In this document: positions 25,483 through 35,265 of the stretch, piece by piece
How the letters are laid out: each line of letters begins with the position of its first letter
Position numbering within the stretch: position 1 is the stretch's first letter
Assembly: GCF_000014805.1 (NCBI RefSeq)
Contig: NC_008570.1
Span: 2,051,001 to 2,115,000 of the forward strand
DNA: 64,000 bases
Reading direction: 5' to 3'
Source of the DNA: Aeromonas hydrophila subsp. hydrophila ATCC 7966
GTDB taxonomy: Bacteria > Pseudomonadota > Gammaproteobacteria > Enterobacterales > Aeromonadaceae
Made by a program: the position numbers and the translations under genes
The notes under the pieces: generated by a model
The model's input: only the letters and a program-made list of their open reading frames with translations
What the model was told of the DNA's origin: nothing
Database searches by the model: none

Positions 25483-27170
25483 GCCGGCACCCCCCGGTTG
25501 TAGAGCGGCTCGGCGGCGGCGCCCCAGGCGAGGTAGCGCTGGTAGAGGCGCTCGTATTCGGTGACCCGCTCAGGGTCAGGCTGGTGGGTGCGCTCCACGG
25601 CGCTCGCCATGTGGTGCTGGGCCTTGGCCACATCGCCGTGGATCCCGGCCGCCACGGCGGCAAAGATGGCCGCCCCTAGGGCGCAGCACTGATCCGAGGC
25701 CACCACCTGGATGGGCCTGTTCATCACGTCGGCGCAGGTCTGCATCACGGTGGCGGACTTGCGGGCGATGCCGCCAAGGGCGATCACCTGCTCCACCGGC
25801 ACCTGCTGGTGGGTCATGCACTCCATGATGCTGCGGGCCCCGAAGGCGGTGGAGGCCACCAGGGCCCCGAACAAGTCGGGCGCATTGGTGCCGAGGTTGA
25901 GCCCGGTGACTGTGCCCTGCAGGCGCTGGTTGGCGTAAGGGGTGCGGCGACCGTTGAACCAGTCGAGCACCACCGGCAGGTGGGCGAGGTCCCGCTGCTG
26001 CTCCCAGGCGGCGGCAAGGCTTGGCAGCAGCTCCCGCTTGTGGGCCTCGATGGCGGTGCGCAGCTCCGGATACTGGGCAGCGAGGCTCTCCAGCGGCCAG
26101 CCGAGCTGGCGCTGATACCAGGCATAGATGTCGCCGAATGCCGATTGTCCCGCCTCCAGCCCCACCATGCCCGGCACCACGCTGCCGTCCACCTGGCCGC
26201 AGATCCCGGCAATGGCGCGATCACCGATGGTGGCCTCGTCGGTGATCAGAATGTCGCAGGTGGAGGTACCTATTACCTTGACCAGCGCATTGTTGCCGGC
26301 CCCGGCCCCCACCGCCCCCATGTGGCAGTCAAAGGCGCCGCCGGCGATCACCACTTCACAGGAGAGATGCAGCCGCTCCGCCCACTCCGGGGTCAGGGTA
26401 CCGACCGGCAGATCGGCGGTCCAGCTGTCGGTAAAGAGCGGGTAGTCGAGATCCTCGGTCAACAGCGGATCCAGTGCGTTGAGAAACTCGGCGGGGGGCA
26501 GGCCGCCCCAGCTCGGGTGCCAGAGGGACTTGTGGCCGGCGGAGCAGCGCCCGCGCCGGATGTCGGCCGGGGCCTGGGTACCGCTCAGGATGGCGGGAAC
26601 CCAGTCGCACAGCTCGATCCAGTTGCAGGCGGCGGCGCGCACCGCTGCGTCAGCGCGGGAGACGTGCAGGATCTTGGCCCAGAACCACTCGGAGGAGTAG
26701 ACCCCGCCGATGTAGCGACTGTAGTCGGGGAACTGGCCGCAGTGGCACAGGGCGGTGATGGCCTCGGCCTCCTCGATGGCGGTGTGATCCTTCCACAGCA
26801 CGAACATGGCGTTGGGGTTGTCGGCAAATTCCGGACGCAGGGCCAGCACACGCCCTTCCTCGTCGATGGGGGCTGGCGTCGAGCCTGTGCTGTCCACCCC
26901 GATGCCGCGCACGGCGGCGCGCTGACTCGGGGTGAGCTGGCTCACCACCGCCACCACCGCCTGCTCCATAGATTCCAGATAGTCGAGGGGGTGGTGGCGA
27001 AACTGATTGGTGACCGGCTGACAGTAACGACCGGCCTGCCAGCGCGGGTAATAGACGACCTGGGTTGCCAGCTCGGCGCCGTCGTGGCAGCGCACGGCGA
27101 GTGCCCTGACCGAATCGCTGCCGAAATCGAGTCCGATGGTGATCTGCTCGGACCTGGGGTGCTCAGACAT
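25479..27170 (-). CDS. araB: Ribulokinase
   Basis: AraB phosphorylates L-ribulose with ATP. The 563 aa FGGY-family kinase has the N-terminal ATP-binding motif [43 protein letters not shown], and the C-terminal signature [15 protein letters not shown]. The ATG at 27170 follows AGGAG. It is the first gene of araBDA and is divergent from araFGH across a 361-base control region. Confidence 0.97.
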   Translation of the reverse strand: MSEHPRSEQITIGLDFGSDSVRALAVRCHDGAELATQVVYYPRWQAGRYCQPVTNQFRHHPLDYLESMEQAVVAVVSQLTPSQRAAVRGIGVDSTGSTPAPIDEEGRVLALRPEFADNPNAMFVLWKDHTAIEEAEAITALCHCGQFPDYSRYIGGVYSSEWFWAKILHVSRADAAVRAAACNWIELCDWVPAILSGTQAPADIRRGRCSAGHKSLWHPSWGGLPPAEFLNALDPLLTEDLDYPLFTDSWTADLPVGTLTPEWAERLHLSCEVVIAGGAFDCHMGAVGAGAGNNALVKVIGTSTCDILITDEATIGDRAIAGICGQVDGSVVPGMVGLEAGQSAFGDIYAWYQRQLGWPLESLAAQYPELRTAIEAHKRELLPSLAAAWEQQRDLAHLPVVLDWFNGRRTPYANQRLQGTVTGLNLGTNAPDLFGALVASTAFGARSIMECMTHQQVPVEQVIALGGIARKSATVMQTCADVMNRPIQVVASDQCCALGAAIFAAVAAGIHGDVAKAQHHMASAVERTHQPDPERVTEYERLYQRYLAWGAAAEPLYNRGVPA

Positions 27171-27310
27171 AAGTGCTCCTGACCATCAATGAGGGGTGAC
27201 TGGTGAGGAACCATAGGAGATGGACTGGACGGGCGGTTAGCCATTGGCTGCTGGAAATATGGATTTAAACGCTATGCCGGCAAGAGGGTGACGGCCATCG
27301 AAGATCGGCT

Positions 27311-27348
27311 ATGTGATTATTTTGCTGAAAACATAGACAAAACGGCTG
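27311..27348 (-). promoter_or_regulatory. Possible AraC half-sites (I1-I2 type) upstream of araBDA
   Basis: On the minus strand two CAGC-starting half-sites lie exactly 21 bases apart (27348-27332 and 27327-27311), the spacing of E. coli araI1 and araI2. The first matches araI1 in 11 of 17 bases by eye; the second matches weakly beyond AGC. They sit further from the best-looking araB promoter than in E. coli, so the assignment is tentative. Confidence 0.35.
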
Positions 27349-27384
27349 CAATTTCATGGCGTGATCCTGCTCTCCATTTTTCCA

Positions 27385-27400
27385 TGTGAAAACGATTACA
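27385..27400. promoter_or_regulatory. CRP-type site between araB and araF
   Basis: TGTGA-AAACGA-TTACA matches the CRP consensus in nine of ten core bases. CRP activation of both arabinose operons is established in E. coli, so this site could serve araF, araB or both. Confidence 0.65.
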
Positions 27401-27531
27401 ACTTGGTTCGCTCAACTAGCAACAACAATAACGTCCTGTTTAAGCATGTTTTTATATGGCTGCGACTTGATTGACTCAAAGAGCAGCACTGCGTGGATAC
27501 ATGGATTGATTGAACACCTGGAGACACTCGC

Positions 27532-28515
27532 ATGAACAAAATCGTTAACAGCATGATCGCAATGGGGTTTGCCCTTGGTATGGCAAATTCTGCTTTCTCG
27601 GCCGAGGCACTGAAGCTGGGCTACCTGGTCAAACAGCCGGAGGAGCCCTGGTTCCAGACCGAATGGAACTTCGCCGACAAGGCGGGCAAGGATCTCGGCT
27701 TCGAGGTGATCAAGATCGCCGTCCCCGATGGCGAGAAGACCCTCAATGCCATCGACAGCCTGGCAGCCAACGGTGCCAAGGGCTTCGTCATCTGCACCCC
27801 GGATCCCAAGCTCGGGGCCGCCATCATGGCCAAGGCCAACAGCATGGATCTGAAGGTCATTACGGTGGACGACCAGTTCGTCAACGCCAAGGGCCAGCCC
27901 ATGGAGCAGGTGCCGCTGGTGATGATGGCCGCCACTAAGATTGGTGAGCGCCAGGGCCAGGAACTCTACAAGGAGATGCAAAAGCGTCAGTGGGACGTGA
28001 AGGCGACCGGGGTGCTCGCCATCACCGCCGACGAGCTCGACACCGCCCGTCGCCGGGTCGAAGGCTCCCTGAGCGCGCTCAAGGCCGCCGGTTTCCCCGA
28101 GGGGCAGATCTACCGCTCACCCACCAAGGCCAACGACATTCCGGGGGCGCTGGATGCCGCCAACTCCATGCTGGTGCAGCACCCCGAGGTGAAGAACTGG
28201 CTCATCGTCGGCATGAATGACAACACTGTGCTCGGCGGCGTGCGCGCTACCGAAGGGCAGGGCTTCAAGGCCGAGAACGTCATCGGCATCGGCATCAACG
28301 GGGTGGATGCGGTGAACGAACTCTCCAAGTCCAGCGCCACCGGCTTCTTGGGCTCCCTGCTGCCAAGCCCGGACGTGCACGGTTACAAGAGCATCCAGAT
28401 GCTCCATGACTGGGTGGTCAACGGCGCCGAACCGGCCAAGTTCACCGAGGTGACCGACGTGGTGCTCATCACCCGCGACAACTTCAAGGTCGAGCTGCAG
28501 AAGAAAGGTCTGTGA
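27532..28515 (+). CDS. araF: L-arabinose periplasmic binding protein
   Basis: AraF captures L-arabinose in the periplasm for AraGH. The 327 aa product has a signal peptide cleaved after NSAFSA (about residue 23). A type I sugar-binding fold follows, with LGYLVKQPEEPWFQTEW, ITVDDQF and IGINGVDAV blocks that match AraF rather than ribose- or galactose-binding proteins. It is first of araF-araG-araH, and araC lies directly downstream. Confidence 0.96.
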   Translation: MNKIVNSMIAMGFALGMANSAFSAEALKLGYLVKQPEEPWFQTEWNFADKAGKDLGFEVIKIAVPDGEKTLNAIDSLAANGAKGFVICTPDPKLGAAIMAKANSMDLKVITVDDQFVNAKGQPMEQVPLVMMAATKIGERQGQELYKEMQKRQWDVKATGVLAITADELDTARRRVEGSLSALKAAGFPEGQIYRSPTKANDIPGALDAANSMLVQHPEVKNWLIVGMNDNTVLGGVRATEGQGFKAENVIGIGINGVDAVNELSKSSATGFLGSLLPSPDVHGYKSIQMLHDWVVNGAEPAKFTEVTDVVLITRDNFKVELQKKGL

Positions 28516-28587
28516 TTGACGCCATCTAAACCCTGACACCGAGACCGGCATGGAGCAGTGCGCCATGCCGGTCGGCTGGAGTGAAAC

Positions 28588-30087
28588 ATGAATCAGTCAG
28601 TTCCTTATCTGGAGTTTTGCGGCATCAGCAAGGAGTTTCCCGGCGTCAAGGCGCTGAAGAACGTCTCCTTCTGCTGCCAGCAGGGCACGGTGCACGCGCT
28701 GATGGGGGAAAACGGCGCGGGCAAGTCCACCCTGCTCAAGATCCTGAGCGGTTTCCAGTCGCCCACCACCGGAGTGGTGAAGCTGGCCGGCCAGGAGCGG
28801 GTCTTTCAGAGCACGGTCGATGCGCTGGAGAGCGGGATCGCCATCATCTATCAGGAGTTGCACCTGGTACCCGAGATGACGGTGGCCGAGAACATCTATC
28901 TCGGTCAGCTGCCGACCCGGCGCGGGGTCATCGATCGGGAGCAGCTCTATCAGGATGCGGCCAGGCAGCTGGCGCGCCTCGGCATGGATGTCTCCCCCGA
29001 GACGCCGCTCAAGTACCTGTCGCTCGGGCAGTGGCAGATGGTGGAGATCGCCAAGGCGCTGACCCGGGATGCCTGCGTCATCGCCTTCGACGAGCCGACC
29101 AGCAGCCTGTCGTCCCGCGAGATTGAGCAGCTGTTTCGGGTCATCCGTCAGCTGCGTGACGAGGGCAAGGTCATTCTCTACGTCTCCCACCGGATGGACG
29201 AGATCTTCGCCTTGTGCGACGCCATCACGGTATTCAAGGATGGCCAGTTTGTGCGCACCTTCGCCTCCATGGCCGAGGTGGACCGGGATCTGCTGGTCAA
29301 GACCATGGTGGGGCGCGAGCTGACCGACATCTATGGCTACAGCCCAAGGCCGCTCGGCGAGGCGGGCCTCAAGGTGGCGAACCTGATGGGGCCTGGGCTC
29401 AAGGCGCCGGTATCGTTCGAGGTCAAACGCGGGGAGATCCTCGGTATCTTCGGGTTGGTGGGGGCCGGGCGCAGCGAGCTGATGAAGCTCATCTTCGGCG
29501 CCGACAAGATGCACAGCGGCGAGATAGCGGTGTTCGGCAAACCAGTGGTCATCGGCAGCCCCATCGACGCCATTCGCAGCGGCATCATGCTCTGCACCGA
29601 AGACAGGAAGGCGCTCGGCATCATCCCCATTCACTCGGTGCAGGAGAACATCAACATCAGTGCCCGCCGTCACCACGCGTGGGGGGGCTTCTGGATCAAC
29701 CAGCAGTGGGAGGACGAGAACGCGAGGCTGCGGATCCGCGACATGCGGGTCAAGACCCCGTCTCCCCAGCAGGCCATCATGAACCTCTCCGGCGGCAACC
29801 AGCAGAAGGCCATTCTGGGGCGCTGGCTCTCCGAAGACATGAAGGTCATCTTGCTCGACGAGCCGACCCGCGGCATCGACGTCGGGGCAAAGAACGAGAT
29901 TTACAACGTGATTTACGATCTGGCCAAGGTGGGCATCGCCGTGGTGGTGGTATCCAGCGAGCTGCCGGAAGTGCTGGGCATAGCGGACCGGATCATGGTC
30001 ATGCGGGAGGGGGAGATCGCCGGCGAGCTTTCCCACGACGAGGCCAACGAGGTCAAGGCGCTCAATCTGGCCATGCCGGCCCGTTGA
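28588..30087 (+). CDS. araG: L-arabinose ABC transporter ATP-binding protein
   Basis: AraG powers arabinose import. The 499 aa protein contains two ABC domains, the sugar-importer layout. The first has Walker [10 protein letters not shown], signature LSLGQ and [11 protein letters not shown]. The second has the degenerate Walker [10 protein letters not shown], signature LSGGNQQK and [12 protein letters not shown]. It starts about 70 bases after araF and precedes araH. Confidence 0.96.
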   Translation: MNQSVPYLEFCGISKEFPGVKALKNVSFCCQQGTVHALMGENGAGKSTLLKILSGFQSPTTGVVKLAGQERVFQSTVDALESGIAIIYQELHLVPEMTVAENIYLGQLPTRRGVIDREQLYQDAARQLARLGMDVSPETPLKYLSLGQWQMVEIAKALTRDACVIAFDEPTSSLSSREIEQLFRVIRQLRDEGKVILYVSHRMDEIFALCDAITVFKDGQFVRTFASMAEVDRDLLVKTMVGRELTDIYGYSPRPLGEAGLKVANLMGPGLKAPVSFEVKRGEILGIFGLVGAGRSELMKLIFGADKMHSGEIAVFGKPVVIGSPIDAIRSGIMLCTEDRKALGIIPIHSVQENINISARRHHAWGGFWINQQWEDENARLRIRDMRVKTPSPQQAIMNLSGGNQQKAILGRWLSEDMKVILLDEPTRGIDVGAKNEIYNVIYDLAKVGIAVVVVSSELPEVLGIADRIMVMREGEIAGELSHDEANEVKALNLAMPAR

Positions 30088-30135
30088 TCTGCTAACCGCA
30101 ACGAGATAGCACCCGGAATTTTCAGGAGAAATACC

Positions 30136-31137
30136 ATGACAACTACTACCTCAGTCGGCCAGGCCGCCAGCACCGCGGCGGCCAGCGGCTCCCGCCTGCA
30201 ACTGGCCCGCGTCTGGGATCAATACGGCATGCTGGTGATCTTCGCCATCCTGTTCCTGCTGGCCTGTGTGCTGGTACCCAACTTCGCCAGCCTGATCAAC
30301 ATGCGCGGGCTCGGGCTCGCCGTCTCCATGTCGGGCATGGTGGCCTGCGGCATGCTGTTCTGCCTCGCCTCCGGCGAGTTCGACATGTCGGTGGGCTCAG
30401 TGGTGGCCTGCTCCGGCGTCGCCTGCGCGGTGGGCATCAACGCCACCGAGAGCATCACGGTGGGCATCCTGGCCGGCATGTCGGTGGGAGTGCTGTTTGG
30501 CCTCATCAACGGCATAGTCGTGGCCAAATTCAAGATCAACGCCCTCATCACCACCCTCGCCACCATGCAGATGGCACGGGGGGTGGGCTACATCATCTCC
30601 GACGGCAAGGCGGTGGGCATCGTCGAGGAGCGTTTCTTCGAGCTCGGCAACTCCGCCCTGCTCGGCATCCCGACCCCGGTCTGGCTGACCGCCGTCTGCT
30701 TCGTGCTGTTCGGCTTGCTGCTCAACAAGACCACCTTCGGTCGCAACACCCTGGCCATGGGGGGCAATGAGGAGGCGGCGCGCCTGGCCGGGGTCAACGT
30801 GGTGCGCACCAAGATCATCATCTTCACCATGACCGGGCTGATTGCCTCCATCGCCGGCATCATACTCGCCTCGCGCATGACCTCGGGTCAGCCCATGACC
30901 TCCATCGGCTTCGAGCTGGTGGTGATCTCGGCCTGCGTGCTGGGAGGGGTCTCCATGAAGGGGGGGATCGGCAAGATCTCCTACATCATCGCCGGGGTGC
31001 TGATCCTGGGGCTGATGGAGAACGCCATGAACCTGCTCAACATCTCCCCGTTTGCCCAGTACGTGGTGCGTGGCCTCATCCTGCTCGCCGCCGTGCTGTT
31101 CGACCGCTACAAGCAGGTACGCAAGGCGCGCATCTGA
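30136..31137 (+). CDS. araH: L-arabinose ABC transporter permease
   Basis: AraH is the membrane channel of the AraFGH importer. The 333 aa protein has about ten hydrophobic segments of the BPD_transp_2 family, with the conserved NMRGLGLAVSMSG start, SGEFDMSVGS, GLINGIVVAKFKINALITTLAT and RNTLAMGGNEEAARLAGVNV. An AGGAG lies ten bases before the ATG. It is last of the transport genes. Confidence 0.96.
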   Translation: MTTTTSVGQAASTAAASGSRLQLARVWDQYGMLVIFAILFLLACVLVPNFASLINMRGLGLAVSMSGMVACGMLFCLASGEFDMSVGSVVACSGVACAVGINATESITVGILAGMSVGVLFGLINGIVVAKFKINALITTLATMQMARGVGYIISDGKAVGIVEERFFELGNSALLGIPTPVWLTAVCFVLFGLLLNKTTFGRNTLAMGGNEEAARLAGVNVVRTKIIIFTMTGLIASIAGIILASRMTSGQPMTSIGFELVVISACVLGGVSMKGGIGKISYIIAGVLILGLMENAMNLLNISPFAQYVVRGLILLAAVLFDRYKQVRKARI

Positions 31138-31211
31138 TCCTGTCCGACCGGTGCAGGCCCGCGTTCAGCGGGTCTGCCCAGGGTGGCACCATGGCTCACG
31201 GCACATCCCGT

Positions 31212-31227
31212 TGTGAGCCAGTTCACC
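31212..31227. promoter_or_regulatory. CRP-type site upstream of araC
   Basis: TGTGA-GCCAGT-TCACC matches the CRP consensus in nine of ten core bases, 55 bases before araC. Its left half overlaps the right arm of a longer inverted repeat, GGCTCAC-N13-GTGAGCC (31193-31219). araC may therefore have its own CRP-dependent promoter in addition to readthrough from araH. Confidence 0.6.
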
Positions 31228-31281
31228 AATTTCACACGGCGCCACGCGCCGGATAGCGCGTTCCCAAGGTGAGTCTTTACA

Positions 31282-32193
31282 ATGACCCAAGCCGATTTTT
31301 TTACCCAAGCGCTGTTTTCCGCCATGTCCTCGATGCAAAAAGAGAAGCCGAAACAACTCAATCCCCTGTTGCCGGGTTACGCCTTCGATGTGTTCCTGGT
31401 CTCGGGCATGACCCCCATCGAGCAGGGGAGTGCGCTCGACTTCATCATCGACCGGCCCCAGGGGATGAAGGGCTTCATCGTCAATCTGACCATCAGCGGC
31501 AAGGGGCAGATCTTTCAGGGGGAGCGGGCCTTCACTGTGGAGCCAGGCGACCTGCTGTTGTTCCCGCCGGCGGCGGTGCACCATTACGGCCGGGCGCCGG
31601 ATGCGCAGGCCTGGTACCACCGCTGGGTCTATTTCCGGCCGCGGGCCTACTGGGCCGACTGGCTCAAGTGGCCGCAGGTGACGGAGCGGGTAGGGCGATT
31701 GCAACTGGCGGACGCAGCCTTGCTCGCCGAGTTCGATGCCCTGTTTCTCGATATCGAAGAGACCCACCAGCAGCTGCGACCCATGTCGGAGCAGCTGGCC
31801 ATGAACCTGCTGGAGCGGCTGCTCATTCGCTGCTACGAAGCCTCCTCCCTCAGTGCCTATCCCACCATAGATCACAGAGTTCACCAAGCGTGCCAGATCC
31901 TGAGCGAGTCGCTCTGCGCCGAGATCTCGGTGGAGGCGCTGGCGGAGCAGGTGTTCTTGTCCCCCTCGCGCCTCGCCCACCTGTTTCGCGAGCAGGTGGG
32001 GGTGAGCATAGTGCGCTGGCGCGAGGATCAGCGGATCATGCGGGCCAAGCTGCTGCTGCAGACCACGCCGCTGTCGGTGGCCACCATCGGCCAGCAGGTG
32101 GGCTATGACGATCAACTCTACTTCTCGCGGGTGTTTCGAAAGCGGGTGGGGGTGAGCCCCACCGAATACCGCAAGTGCGCCACCCCGCTGTGA
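31282..32193 (+). CDS. araC: AraC, arabinose-responsive regulator
   Basis: AraC binds L-arabinose and switches from repression to activation of the arabinose operons. The 303 aa product has an N-terminal cupin ([32 protein letters not shown]) and two C-terminal helix-turn-helix motifs, ending [26 protein letters not shown]. The N-terminal extension is about ten residues longer than in the E. coli protein. It follows araH on the same strand and should control araBDA and araFGH. Confidence 0.95.
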   Translation: MTQADFFTQALFSAMSSMQKEKPKQLNPLLPGYAFDVFLVSGMTPIEQGSALDFIIDRPQGMKGFIVNLTISGKGQIFQGERAFTVEPGDLLLFPPAAVHHYGRAPDAQAWYHRWVYFRPRAYWADWLKWPQVTERVGRLQLADAALLAEFDALFLDIEETHQQLRPMSEQLAMNLLERLLIRCYEASSLSAYPTIDHRVHQACQILSESLCAEISVEALAEQVFLSPSRLAHLFREQVGVSIVRWREDQRIMRAKLLLQTTPLSVATIGQQVGYDDQLYFSRVFRKRVGVSPTEYRKCATPL

Positions 32194-32287
32194 TCCTTCT
32201 TGCCTGAGGCCGCGGCCCATCCTGTTCCATCAGTGGTCACCCCATGATGGGGTGGCTGCCTGGGGCAGGGGGCCGCTGCTTTCTTCA

Positions 32288-33193
32288 TCATTCCTCGTCG
32301 ATAGCGGCGAAGCGCTCCACCAGATAGTCGATGAGGGCTCGCACCGAGGGGAGCAGGCCGCGCCGGGAGGGGAACACGGCGTGAATGAGTTCGGGCTTCG
32401 GCTCCCAGGCGGGCACCACCTTGACCAGGGTGGCGGCGGTCAGCTGCTCCTGCACCATCAGCAGCGGCAGTTGCACCACCCCGACCCCGGCCAGCGCCGC
32501 ACTGCGCAGCGCCACCATGTCGGTGGTGACGAAGCGGGGCTGGTGGGTGAGGTCGGCATGCGCCCCCTGCGGCCCGAACAGCGACCAGAGGTAGTGCTGC
32601 CGCGGCGCCCCAAGCCCCATGCTGGGCCAGCCGTGCAGATCCGCCGGCGCGGTGGGCAAGCCCTGCTGTGCGACGAGTGCCGGGCTGGCCACCAGGCACT
32701 GGCGGCGCTGCGCCAGTATCCGGATCACCAGCTCGCTGTCCTGCAGCGGCGGCGGCCTGACCCGGATGGCCACATCGACCCCTTCGGCGATGGGGTCGAC
32801 CCGCCGATTGGTCCCTTCCAGCTCGACCCTGATCTGCGGGTGACGGGCCATGAAATCCGCCAGCATGGGGCCGACATGGGTGTGCAGCAGGGCGATGGGG
32901 CAGCTCATGCGGATCAGCCCGCAGGGCTCGGCCCGGGTCATCTCGATGGCGGCCTGCGCCGCCTCGGCCTCCACCAGCATCGCCTTGCAGTGCTCGTAAT
33001 AGGTGCGGCCCAGCTCGGTCACCGCAAACTAGCGGGTCGAGCGCTGGAGCAGCCGCACGCCGAGCCGCTCTTCGAGCTGTGCTATCCGGCGGCTGAGGCG
33101 GGATTTGGGCATGCCGATGGCGCGGCCGGCGGGGGCAAAGCCACCGTGATCCACCACCAGGACGAAATAGTAGAGATCGTTCAGATCCTGCAT
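32288..33193 (-). pseudogene. LysR-family regulator interrupted by an in-frame amber codon
   Basis: The full frame from the ATG at 33193 encodes a normal LysR protein of 301 codons, except that codon 55 (33031-33029) is TAG. Before it lies an intact N-terminal HTH ending LEERLGVRLLQRSTR. After it comes FAVTELGRTYYEHC and a complete substrate-binding domain. LysR proteins commonly have Q or R at this place, so a single CAG-to-TAG change would explain it. No frameshift is visible. A GTG just after the stop could begin a 244 aa fragment without the DNA-binding domain. The gene is divergent from pirin, which it may once have controlled. Confidence 0.85.
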
Positions 33194-33316
33194 AGGGTGC
33201 TCTCATCGTTCCAAAAATAGGACGCTGATGCCCAATTTAGCAGTCTACCCACCTGTTCGTCTCGAAACTATGCTGTCTCCAGTGTTCAATTCCACCGGAT
33301 ATGTCAGGAGCGACAG

Positions 33317-34183
33317 ATGAAAAAGATCCTCGGCGTTTACAGCGCACCCCGTCCTCACTGGGTAGGCGACGGCTTTCCCGTACGCTCTCTCTTCTCCTAC
33401 AGCAGCCACGGCAAGCAGCTGAGCCCCTTCCTGCTGCTCGACTATGCCGGCCCGACCAACTTTACGCCGACCAGCCGGCCACGCGGGGTGGGTGAGCATC
33501 CCCATCGTGGTTTCGAGACGGTGACCATCGTCTACAAGGGCGAAGTGGCGCACCGGGATTCGACCGGTCAGGGCGGCGTGATAGGCCCGGGCGATGTGCA
33601 GTGGATGACCGCCGGTGCGGGTATCCTGCACGAGGAATTTCACGCCCCGGCTTTCAGCGAGTCGGGCGGCGAGCTCGAGATGGTGCAGTTGTGGGTGAAT
33701 CTGCCGAGCCGGCACAAGATGACGCCGCCCGGTTACCAGCCCATCCTGGCGCGCGACATTCCGACGGTGGCACTGACCAGCGACGCGGGATCGGTGCGGG
33801 TCATCGCCGGGGAGTTCGAGGGGGTCCGTGGCCCGGCCCATACCTTCAGTCCGCTGCATGTCTGGGATCTGCGTCTGGTGCAGGGCAGTGTCAGCACACT
33901 CGAGTTGCCCGAAGGCTGGACCGGCGCACTCATCGTGCTCAAGGGGACCGTGCAGATCAACGGCAGTGCCATCGCCCGTGAGGCGCAGATGGTGGTGCTG
34001 GACCGGGCAGGGCGGCAGGTCATGATCGAGGCAAACAGCGACGCCACTGTGCTGCTGCTGAGCGGCGAGCCCATCGAGGAGCCCATCGTGGGTCACGGCC
34101 CCTTCGTGATGAACAGCCATGAGGAGATAGTGCAGGCCATCGATGACTTCAACAGCGGCAGATTCGGCGTGATGCCGGCGTGA
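33317..34183 (+). CDS. Pirin family protein
   Basis: Pirins are two-domain cupins, several with iron-dependent quercetinase-like activity or regulatory roles; the role here is unknown. The 288 aa protein carries the metal-site residues HPHRGFET (His61, His63) and GILHEEFH (His105, Glu107), and a C-terminal second cupin with a less conserved site. The start at 33317 follows AGGAG. It is divergent from the broken LysR gene, and a strong terminator follows. Confidence 0.93.
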   Translation: MKKILGVYSAPRPHWVGDGFPVRSLFSYSSHGKQLSPFLLLDYAGPTNFTPTSRPRGVGEHPHRGFETVTIVYKGEVAHRDSTGQGGVIGPGDVQWMTAGAGILHEEFHAPAFSESGGELEMVQLWVNLPSRHKMTPPGYQPILARDIPTVALTSDAGSVRVIAGEFEGVRGPAHTFSPLHVWDLRLVQGSVSTLELPEGWTGALIVLKGTVQINGSAIAREAQMVVLDRAGRQVMIEANSDATVLLLSGEPIEEPIVGHGPFVMNSHEEIVQAIDDFNSGRFGVMPA

Positions 34184-34190
34184 TAAATGG

Positions 34191-34220
34191 ACAAGGCCCT
34201 CGCATGAGGGCCTTGTTTTT
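34191..34220. terminator. Terminator between pirin and rpmJ
   Basis: An 11-base stem ACAAGGCCCTC / GAGGGCCTTGT with loop GCAT is followed by TTTT on the plus strand. It lies between convergent genes. Confidence 0.9.
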
Positions 34221-34233
34221 ATGAGGCTGCGGA

Positions 34234-34359
34234 TCAGCGCTGACGGGCCTTGAACCTGGGGTTGCTCTTGCAGATCACGAACAGCTTGCCGCGGCGGCGG
34301 ACAATCTGGCAATCGGGATGGCGCGACTTGGCCGATTTGAGGGAGGAGAGGACTTTCAT
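34234..34359 (-). CDS. rpmJ: Ribosomal protein L36, zinc-independent type (YkgO)
   Basis: This is the alternative bL36 made when zinc is scarce. The 41 aa product ([18 protein letters not shown] to NPRFKARQR) lacks the full four-ligand zinc motif of the standard L36. Its ATG overlaps the rpmE2 stop by four bases, so the pair is coupled. The same pair (ykgM-ykgO) is repressed by Zur in E. coli, and a Zur box lies upstream here. Confidence 0.93.
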   Translation of the reverse strand: MKVLSSLKSAKSRHPDCQIVRRRGKLFVICKSNPRFKARQR

Positions 34360-34625
34360 GACTGCGCTTTTCCTTTGTTGAAGAACTGACCGAAACGCTG
34401 GCCGAAGCGGGCGACCTGACCTTCCTTGCTGACCTGCTTCTGCTTGCCGGTATAGAAGGGGTGTGACGCACTGGAGACATCCAGCGTCACATAGGGGTAG
34501 GTGTTGCCGTCTTCCCACAGCTTGGTGCGATCGGTCTTGAGGGTGGATCCCACCAGAAAATAGGTGTTGGCGGTCAGGTCGTGGAACAGAACCTGACGGT
34601 ACTCGGGGTGAATGTCGGGACGCAT
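34356..34625 (-). CDS. rpmE2: Ribosomal protein L31 type B (YkgM)
   Basis: This is the zinc-free bL31 paralogue that replaces the zinc-binding form during zinc limitation. The 89 aa sequence has the type B core ([37 protein letters not shown]) and no CxxC zinc ligands. It is first of rpmE2-rpmJ. A perfect inverted repeat of the Zur type lies 22 bases upstream of its start. Confidence 0.96.
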   Translation of the reverse strand: MRPDIHPEYRQVLFHDLTANTYFLVGSTLKTDRTKLWEDGNTYPYVTLDVSSASHPFYTGKQKQVSKEGQVARFGQRFGQFFNKGKAQS

Positions 34626-34646
34626 GATGCTGGCCTTATGATTTAG

Positions 34647-34663
34647 TTGTTATAACATAACAA
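34647..34663. promoter_or_regulatory. Zur operator of rpmE2-rpmJ
   Basis: TTGTTAT-AAC-ATAACAA is a perfect inverted repeat that fits the gammaproteobacterial Zur core (GTTATA-N-TATAAC-like). It lies 22-38 bases before rpmE2, where a bound repressor would block the promoter. Confidence 0.82.
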
Positions 34664-34841
34664 ATAAATCATGCCTTTGTTGAGAATGAATATCAACAAT
34701 TTTTTGTCTTGTGTGGTGATGGGGTAATACCACCGAGCGAGGTTCTGCCTCCCTGGCAAGCAGAGTAGCCGGCGGGGTTTGGTGATGCCGCAGCAGGGTT
34801 GGCAACAAGAGGTTGATGACGCGCTTTACTTTTGATTTTTA

Positions 34842-34857
34842 CTGTATAAAAATACAG
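34842..34857. promoter_or_regulatory. LexA (SOS) box of dinI
   Basis: CTGT-ATAAAAAT-ACAG fits the LexA consensus CTGT-N8-ACAG exactly, with a TATAAA-like -10 inside it, 24 bases before the dinI start. Confidence 0.92.
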
Positions 34858-34881
34858 TTATAAATCATGGAGAAGTATCCT

Positions 34882-35130
34882 ATGCGTCTGGAAATCATCA
34901 TCGACAAAAAACATCAGGTGCCCACCTCGACCATGGAGGCGCTGCGTCAGGAGCTGCTCAAGCAACTGGGCGAGAAGTTCCCCGACCTGCATGTGCGGGT
35001 CGCCCCCGGCAGCGCCATGGCACTGACGGTCAGCCGCGCCAGCAAGGAGGACAAGGAGCTGGCTGAAGCCATGGTGCAGGAGGTGTGGGAGAATGCCGAC
35101 AGCTGGATGCCGGAGAGTGTTGCCTCCTGA
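34882..35130 (+). CDS. dinI: DinI-family SOS modulator
   Basis: DinI binds RecA filaments and tunes the SOS response. The 82 aa acidic protein has the family pattern MRLEIIIDKK at the start, an amphipathic helix, and the conserved SKEDKELAEAMVQEVWENADSW end. I start at the ATG at 34882, six bases after GGAGAAG; an ATG at 34867 is in frame. A perfect LexA box directly upstream supports SOS induction. A terminator follows. Confidence 0.93.
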   Translation: MRLEIIIDKKHQVPTSTMEALRQELLKQLGEKFPDLHVRVAPGSAMALTVSRASKEDKELAEAMVQEVWENADSWMPESVAS

Positions 35131-35172
35131 GCCTGGTGGCCGGGCTCTCATCCAGCGCCTCTCTTGCCGAAC

Positions 35173-35201
35173 AAAAAACGCAGCCCAAGGCTGCGTTTTT
35201 T
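35173..35201 (+). terminator. Terminator of dinI
   Basis: AAAAAACGCAGCC / GGCTGCGTTTTTT with loop CAA is a strong stem ending in a T-tract. Its A-tract lets it also serve the convergent minus-strand gene. Confidence 0.93.
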
Positions 35202-35265
35202 GTTGCTGCTGGGATGAGCTCCCGAGCCGATGGTGTGTCTGCACTCAGCCTTTAATCCTCAACCG

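Larger units (their letters stand above)
27171..27531. promoter_or_regulatory. Divergent araB-araF control region
   Basis: This 361-base non-coding stretch separates the catabolic and transport operons and must hold both promoters. On the minus strand TTGCCG and ATATTT, 17 bases apart, make a possible araB promoter, with the -35 at 27278-27283. AraC-like half-sites and a CRP-type site are listed separately. The araF-proximal part is AT-rich, with ATATGG and AACAACAATAACG motifs that I could not assign. Confidence 0.6.
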
